From the NCBI GenBank assembly GCA_905116865.2, contig CAJHNH020002480.1, forward strand, positions 494,001-558,000: 64,000 bases of DNA, read 5' to 3'. Below the pieces are notes generated by a model. The model was not told the origin of the DNA, did no database searches, and saw nothing but the letters and a program-made list of their open reading frames with translations. The position numbers and the translations under genes were made by a program. Source of the stretch: Candidula unifasciata. Lineage: Eukaryota; Mollusca; Gastropoda; Stylommatophora; Geomitridae. Each line of letters begins with the position of its first letter. Position 1 is the stretch's first letter. Positions 53,001 to 62,000 of the stretch are shown here, piece after piece.

Positions 53001-56000
53001 TGAGTGGTTTAACCATTTCATTTGAAGCTCTGAAAATCATGTGTTCATTTCATGGATGGCATTCATTTCATAAATGTAATTTTATAGAGATCCCTGGAGC
53101 TGTAGAGTTCATGCTTCATGCAACACTCTCATCAGGTGGTTAGCCATTCTGCTCTGAGAGGTGAGACTAGGAGTACACCTAGTGCAATGAAATCAGACCT
53201 CTTGGCCTTTTATTTTTAAACTCTTAAATTACACCTAAGTATGATTTTTTTCTCGACATTCATTATCCATGATTTTAAACGCATACACACATAGAATTAG
53301 TATTAGATTTAACTGCACGTCTTCGCCCATAATGGTGAAAGAAAGGAAAGTCTTACTCTCCAGTCCTCTACCTCACCTTGGTCTCCACTGCTGCCCTGTA
53401 TGTAGGGCCTAGTGGGGAATAGGGGTCGAACTAAAACCCTGTATTTAATATCCCATCTTCTACTTCATCTTTCTCCACCACTGCCATATCTTTAGTCATT
53501 GCCTCTAAGTGCAACTGAGGCATCCCCTATAATACTAACACCAGTATTTAACAGTATGAAAGACAGACAAATGGATTGTCTCAGATACATATAGATATGT
53601 GTTTTGAATGAAGATAACTGAAATTTAATTCTTAAAAATCACCTTTTCAAGGTGAGTATTAGTGGAACAAATGTTCAAAGGGATATAACTCCTGCAGAAG
53701 TTTACTTTTACTGATTGTCCTAGTAGATAAAGAAATGTACACTAACCTTGGCCACTAGTGTGACTGTTAGCTTGAACATTGTAGTCATAAAGGTAACAGA
53801 AAATTTAACCCACATATTGGTCAAGGTTTGGAAGGAGTTAACACTTCATTTATAATAAACATACGAAATAGAGAAAGAATTTTTGAGTTATAGTATGTAT
53901 AACATTGCAAAATTTTATTCTTGACTCGGTACGTCCAGTCATCCCCTTTTTGGATGCATTTTTTCTTTATTTTGAAGCCCCACCCTGGCTCTTGCCAGGG
54001 GCCGCAATATAGTGCGGTCATAAATATGGTCTTATGGCTGAACGTGGTTTCCCCCGACCTCTCCACGGGTGATCCTCATCTACATGGTGGCACATTGTGT
54101 CATCGGGTGTTTATCGCTTGTGTGATGTTCTAGTGGGGTAGAATGTACTACTACTAATTCTTGACTTTCTGTTCTGTGAAACATTCTTCCTTATGTTCTT
54201 TTTTGTCAATCTATCCTTTTGACCTTACGTGTTTTGCTGTTATCAGATTTACTGTCACTGCAGATTCATGCTGTTTTTTTTTTAAAATGATTGCCTAATT
54301 GAATGGATAGTTGGCATTTGTTGCTAGGTAAGATGAAATATGAAAATACTGATTCATGGAACCCTTTAATACAAATTGAAATCACACAATTTCAACAGGA
54401 CATCCTGCACCGTTGTTGCTGTTGTGCCTCCAAAAGAAGGGAAAGCCAATGGAGATATCATTGTCATTGAAGACTCAGATGATGACTCCAATTCCGCAAA
54501 TCCAGAATCCAAAAGGTAGGTTGAAACATAGGCTATTATGTTGTCCCTTGAATTGTTTAAGTTCCCATGTGTTTTCCGGGGTCCATTTAGGGTAAAAAAT
54601 GATAGACCCTGTACGCCTCCAGCATGCGGGTTGTACAAGAGAATTAGTGGTTTGCTGAAATGTTTTGGGCCAAGAAGCGCAAATGTCGCAGCATGGCTTT
54701 AAACCACAACACAAAGGGTGAACTGCCCTTTAAAGGGTGCTTCAGACGAACAAGAAGAAGTTATGGGTGTTAATAATTAAAATAAAGGACAATTTTCCTT
54801 GCAACTTGGGAAATGGGTTGTGATATCACACCACCATATTTACCACTTTATCATTTAACAAGCATCTAGGGTTTATATTTGATTGAGGTCATTCCTTTCT
54901 GGATCTGGAACTAGTTAACTCTTTGAGTCCCAAGGAACGCATCATGCGTTCATAAGTTCCTACCTAGAAGCCCAATTAACGCATTTTTTGTCTTTCTCTA
55001 CTATCCCTTGGGCCTGTGATGCTAAATTCACTGGGGCTAAAAGAGTTATGTCTCTGAGAAATCACTAACTATTTAACAAAATTAAATTACTCAAGATATG
55101 ATTTAGTAGTGCCATCAGTCTTGTTTTAATATGGACGAACACAAGATGATAATGAATTGGTGATGAATGATGAACCAGCAGTCTCTAGGTTGCTCTGGTT
55201 CAACTAATGAATCACTCGCTCAGTAAATACCGGCACGAATTCCGAACATTTCTCGATCAACCACTTGGAGACTGTAACCCATAAGGTTCGCACTAGAAAC
55301 ACAAGTACGTTTCAAGTATGCTCTGCTAGCGCACTATACCAGCACAAAGTCCATACGGTTCCCAGTAAACCCCTTGAAGACTGTAACCCACAAGGTTCGC
55401 ACCTGAAACAAGTCTGATTCAAGTATGCTGTTCTAGCATTTAATGGAGTATACTACCAGTGCCTTAAAAAAAGTATGGACCCGGTGACTCGTTGCACAAG
55501 CTGAGGCTTCGGGAAAATTTGAAGTCAGCATGGCTTTTCCATTTGTATCATGAGACAATCCCCCGCCCCTTCCCCCCCCCCCCCCCCCCCACATGCTGTT
55601 TTTATTAATTATATTTAAATCCTGACTACTTAAATGCTGAGTAGGCATAATTAGATGTCTCTTAAACGTATCAATCTAGAAATGCCTTTAAATAGGCATT
55701 TAAAGGGAATTGTACTATACAGAAGTGTTCTGGGTTTCCTGCTTCCCGGGGCGAAAGGGTTAAAATGGGTACCATTGATACTGATAGTGACTGAGAACAG
55801 CAAACTACTTGTTTTTTGAAAGGATATACAGCTAACTTTTATATAGATGTTGAAATTGATAGTATAAAAATGCACTCTTAAAATCTTGCAATACACAGTG
55901 CAGATTGTGATAATTGTTTTAGTCAGCCATATTTCAGTGCTGTTTATTCTTGGGATTTACAGCCAGAGGAAGAAGAAAGGTGGTGCAGGGGATCCAGCTA

Positions 56001-59000
56001 AATATCATTACAAGGTCAAGCTGTCTGGCTCATCAGATATTCAGACAGTGGCAGCAACCACGTTAAGGTATGTTATATTTATTACAAATAGGTTAAATAA
56101 TTGAGAGCCAGAGATGAATGCTACAATCCAACCACCTTTAAAAGCAAGAGAGGCTGTCCTGTATTTATTCCACGTAAAAGGCTAGGAAGATGGGAAAAAT
56201 ATTTTAAAGAGCTAATCAACTCTGAAAACGAGGTAGGTAACATCAATTTTGTGCCTTAAAGCAGTGACCAGCATGATCCAAACTTTTTACATCAGAAGTA
56301 AAAACTGGTATACAGAAGAGCCCTAAAAACAAAGCATTGGAAAAGGCCAGTTTACCTTGTGCAGAACCATTCTCCCTTGAATTTTGCCCACAGTGATGGG
56401 AGAATTGGAAATTAAACATTTCAAAGACCTGCGATTTTTAGCAGTTTTGCTTTTTTGGCTGTTTTTGGTTACCTTTGTTTCAAATGTTTTTTAGCGTTTC
56501 CAGTTGGGGGAGGGGGAGGGACTCTGTTCATTGACCATGCATCCTACAGAGGTATATAGGGTTCCTAGCCGACCTTGAGTCTTGATTTTGGTGTTGAGGA
56601 TAGTTTGCTTGGGGTATAACATTTTAATTCCACTTATTCAACACACACCTCTATGCACATGTTTTTCTGAGGTACATCCTCACCATTGCTTAAGTTCAGA
56701 TTCTGAGCTATACATCTTTTAGTAGTGTGATGTAAAGAAAATGTACTAAATACAGTAAAGTAAGATATAAATTATAATTCAATAAACATATGCTGTAGTT
56801 GTTATAAGTTACACAAGTTAAATTGGTCAGACAAAAAAATATATTTGGAGTAAAATAATGCAATATTTCACCAGAACGGTTTTTGACCATTTCTTTTCTC
56901 AAAACAGTCGGAAACGAGGTCTATATTCCCGAGATAGAAGCAAATTATTTCTCAAGCAGCATTGCGCCCCTGTAGATGGATTGTGGAAAGTACAGGTAAA
57001 ATCTTTCTGTCAAACAGTTTTGTGTGTGTGTGCTGTTTGTCTTTAAATAATTGTATGCATTATAATTGTACAAGTATAATCGTAGTTTTTGTTTTGTTTT
57101 TGCCGTAGCTTCTCGGTTATATGGCATCATCATTCTTCATAAGGAAAAGTAGATTCTAGGGAAATCCAGCACTAACTATGCCTCTTGAGTAGTGTTTATG
57201 TTGATACTAAGTCATTGATGTGAACATGTATATGTGCTCATGCAAGAGCCTTCATTGTTTTTGTTTTCCAGTTGTAAGTGTGGTAAACATTGCAAATATA
57301 TCAGTAAGCTTTCATATTTGCCTTTGTCTTTATCATAAAATGTTGTATGTTAAAGGTTTTTTTAAATTTTTGTTTCAAATATAGGAATCAACTATGAAAA
57401 GACTTAATCTTGCTGCAGCAAAATTTGAAGATTTTTTTGCCGGTCCCCTTCCCGCATTTGAATTCTCTGCAGTAAAAAGGAAAAACAACGCGAAGCGATC
57501 TTTTGAAACGTCATCACCTATTGAATTTGAAGAATCACCAAGCCATTCCAAGAAAGTGTTGAAAAACAACAAGGGAGAGAAAATTGATTCTGGTAAATAT
57601 CACAGGCTATATTTAAATTATGCATCTTTAGTAATTTATTTGTCTCAGGAAGGAAAATTAAACCCTGTCACTTAGGGAAAGTCGGTTTTCTGGCTTTTAT
57701 GGGTTTTTTTAAATATCAGGATGTCATTAGGCAGTGCCAGTACCTATATAACAGCTTTAGTACTGGTTGCAACTGCAAAGTGTGTAGACATGGTTGAAAT
57801 GCTTCTATTTACCCAAGAACATTTTTAAAATTTTTGTTGAAGATATTATTTGGGGTGAACTTTTTGTTATTATTATTGTGACATTATAATAAATGTATGT
57901 CATTTTGCTCTCGATGACTGTCAACAAAACCCATTTTCTTGGTTAAAACGTAAGGAGAGCAGTTATTTCTTTGCCCCATTTGCATGTAATGGCAACTTCC
58001 CTTCATTTAAAAAAATTCACAGTTGTGCAAAATAATGACTTTAAATATGAAAAATCTATCTATTTAGTGACTTGGGGACTGCAATGGCATGACAGCTAGC
58101 ACGCTTGCCTGTCTGCTCAGTGTTTCAACCACCTGAATTATTATAAAAACTGACCAAGATTAAAAATTGCACCCGCTTTTTCTTTTATTTCTATACTTTC
58201 TTAGAATAGAATTTCAGAGAAGCATTTATTTTTAAACAAAATTTTGAAAAAAAAGGCGAAATGGTTAAACAAATGATACTGTAGTGGTTAATGTCCTTAC
58301 TTGATGGTCCTTATTCAGATCCCATCAGTTTTAATTCTTTTATGACAGCATTACTTATAGAGGGAAATAGAAGATTTGATTGATTCAAGAACTGACATCA
58401 CAGCACTCGGGGCATTCCCATAAGCGCTCCATCCGCATCTTCAGCGGCCAGCGAAGAGTTCCGATACAAATGGTGCCAGTAGCATTCTGATTAAACGTCC
58501 GTCTTGCCTTTTCTCTGAGCCTCGAGCAGGTAAACAAAAGAAAATTATAGTAACCTGTTCTTTATCAAATGAATCACTGTTTCAACCAACTACTACAGAA
58601 ACCTCAATCCCCTAACAACAGGTTTACATACATCTGACTTATCGAGGAGATGACGTTATGAAACGGCTATACGACCGGCTCAAAACCGCAGTTAGCCAAA
58701 CTTTCTACGCCGCTTTGCCTATTATCAGGTTTTAAACTACCCCTGTGCCAACGCGCTCAGTGAGACAATCTGTGTCGACGTACGCCAGATCAAATTGTAT
58801 CTACCAGTTTAAATGCTGCCTATGTGGGCAGAACGGATCGATGCCTGGAGAAACGAGCCATGGAGCACATTCTAGTATGGGTGGAAAAAGCCATGCAAAA
58901 TAATATTCAGAATGAGAATACTGAGATCAACCCTCTGCGATAGCACGCCATCTTCTAAAATCTGGACACGTTTTGAATAAGGAAAAATCAATTCAAATCC

Positions 59001-62000
59001 TTCATTCGTCAACTAGTGGCAGAACGCTAAGATTTCTCGAAGCTTCCACGATTCGTCACCTGCGCCCGGAACTCTGTATTCAGAGAGAGATGGTTCTGTT
59101 TTTACGGCTGCCCTGGTAAAAACAGGCAGTCATGTTTGATTGTTGTTGAAATTGTACTTCAGTTATAAAGGATTCACTTATTTGCTTCATTTATGTAATT
59201 GTTACTGTAGTGTGCACCTGACGAGATACAGCAAAATATGCCAGGCAATAAATCTATTGTTTGTGTCTTCTTTGCTCAAATTTGCAAATGGGAAACATAG
59301 CTTTGATTGTTTTTTTGTTTAAAACTAATCACAGTTTTTAACCTTGTTTGAATATCAAAGCTATTGTTTATTGTCTTCTTTAACTTTTTATTTATTAAAG
59401 AACCCAATGTGGAGTATGTCCCTCTGCCAACACCCGAAGACCGAGCATTAATGAAAGAAAAGTTGAAACAACAAAAGGTAGATGAGAAACGAAAGTTTTT
59501 GGAAGAGAAGGAGTCAAAGAAAGAAGAAATGCGACGACAGATTGAAGCTGAAAAACTTCGCAGGAAAGAGGAAAAAGACAAGGTAAGTTTTGTAGCAATT
59601 ATGTATAGATAAATTGAACTATTTTATATTCTGTAAATATATATAGTTGTGAGAATCGACCTAAATGCCTCAGGTTATCTCATGTGGCTTGGCCCCTCTG
59701 GGGAACAGCTAGCTGCCTGCCGAGAGTCTCGGTAACTAAGTAATGGTCCATGAGCATGTGGCCAATAGTCTGCCCAAATTGCCAAATGGGCCCTCAGTAT
59801 GTAGGGTATAAAAGGCATGGTAGCATAGTGCTTAACAATACCCTTGCATATCAAGACTGAAATTGGTTTAGTTTTCAGTAATGGCATGGTTATTTTTCCT
59901 AACCATATATCAGCTCTGGCATCAGTCGTCTATAAATGGCTACTGTTTGTTGAAGTTTTCTGGGAATTGTCTGTTGCAGAAGATCTTCTTCAGCTTTCTG
60001 AGCCCTTGAGGTTCATTGCTGCAGATATCACCCGCCTTCACTCATCTCTCTGGTTGGCCTTCTCTTTCCAGTTGGTGGACGTTATCTTTCCATCGTCTTC
60101 TTGGTCTGCCTCATGGTCTATGACCATTCAACTGCCTTGTGTATACAGTTTTTACCTTTGTCATTTGACATTCTCTCAATTTACCCAAGCCATTTATTTC
60201 TGTCTATTAGCTCTCATGATGCCAGTTATCAATGGTGATTTAAACAGATTACTAATTTCATTGTTGCTTCTCATTCTCTATTCTCTGCTGTTTGCATCTT
60301 TGATGGGTCCAAAGATTTATCATAATGCTCTGTTTTAGAAAATTTGAAATGAGGCTTCTTCTCTTTAAGTTGTGCTCCAAGTTTCAGAACCATATGAAAT
60401 GATTGGTCTTATCAACATGTTATATATTTTGATCTTTGTGTTGCGAGATAGAGACTGACTTTATCAAATGTTGAAGGGCATAGTATACCTTTAAGGAAAG
60501 ATGATGACAGAAATTTGCCAACCCATTACACCATTAGATGTGTTAGGCATATAGGGCTAGACCAATTTTTTTAAAAACCAGTTGCCCCCTGGTGGGTGAT
60601 TTGGTCAGCATCATGCATGCTGCCTTTACTATCCAGGACTTTGCCTGGTACCCATTTTAAGGCTGGGTCGACCTAGGAGCCAAGGTCATTTTTTAATAAA
60701 TCCGGCTTGATGTATATTTGAACCTACAACATTCAGGTGGTAAGTGAGCACCTAGCCGCTACACCATGCTGGCTCCCAAAATATGTGAGTGCCCAACACT
60801 AACACACAGGCTGCAGTATTCGCCACGGGGCACTTTTGATCATTTGATATCTGGTGTTAAATCTGTATTTTAAGGCCATGCAGCTCATAATCAAGTTCAT
60901 TATTATTCTATATACATTTCTTCAAATAAGATTATATTACATCATTTTCATCATGTGGGTTCTGAGGTCCTATTTGGAAAGGGGGGGGGGGGCGGTGATA
61001 GACCCACTGCTCTTTGACAAGTATGTCCTAAAAGATGACTAATTAATGATCGCTAGCAGAGTAATGACATTCTATTTTTTTTAATTTTAAAGTTTTGTTT
61101 ATAGTTATAACCTTGAAGTTCATTTGTGTTTTTTACTAACTCTAAACAGGAACGAATGAAAAAACTGGAAGAAAAAAGAAAAGAGCTTGAACTGTATCGA
61201 GAGTGGGCAAGACCTCGAGATGATTTGGAATGTGATGATTTGAAGGTTAGTGCATACAATTTTCTAATCAAAAAAGGTTTTAGCAACAGAGTAGGCCACG
61301 TCGATTTGGGGGGGAGAACAAGAATAGAGCCACTGCTTCTTCTACAACAAGCATTTCGTAAGAGTCGACTAACTAGGGGCTTCCTTCAAAGTTGAAGTGC
61401 ATCTGCCTGAGAGGCAGGGAACCAACAATCTACTTACACATGTCAGATCTGTAAAACGGATAAGCATGCAGCACTCAGGTCTGGAACAAGACTGAAATTA
61501 AGAGGTGGACAGACGGCCAGATTTTTCAGCCACTGAGCTCGAAGAAGAAGAAGAAGCAACAGAGTTACACTTGTAAAGATAAATATCTTTCGATTATGGT
61601 AGCGCATTTCTAATTTTGTAAGAAATTTACATAATCACTGGATTTTTCTGTTGTGCCATGTTCCAGGTTGGTTTTGGGGTGCAGTTTGATAATTTAAAAA
61701 AATATATGTTGCCTCATTTTTATGTGACTGAACTAATATAAATTGTACATGTATAGTATCTTTAGATTGGAATCTAAATTTAGATAGGGTTCAGCTAAGC
61801 TAATCAAAAAGAAGCAGTAAGTTAATGCCGCAATCAGTAGTTACTGCAGTAATTGTTTTTTAAAAGCTATCATTGCACGTTTAAACAGAGTGGCTTTAAA
61901 GTTTCAATACAACGGACAAGTATATAAGACGAAAAACATTTAACTGGCACCATTACAAACATAAATACAGCTGTGCTTATATATGTTTTTCGGCAGTGGA

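Noticed and set aside
52865..53143. 92-codon frame inside BAZ1A intron 2
   Set aside because: No match to BAZ1A or a known domain, and it begins in a SINE fragment; not an exon in phase with its neighbours.
59844..60338. 164-codon hydrophobic plus-strand frame resembling a membrane protein
   Set aside because: It is the antisense of a LINE C-terminal relic on the minus strand; hydrophobicity comes from T-rich codons.
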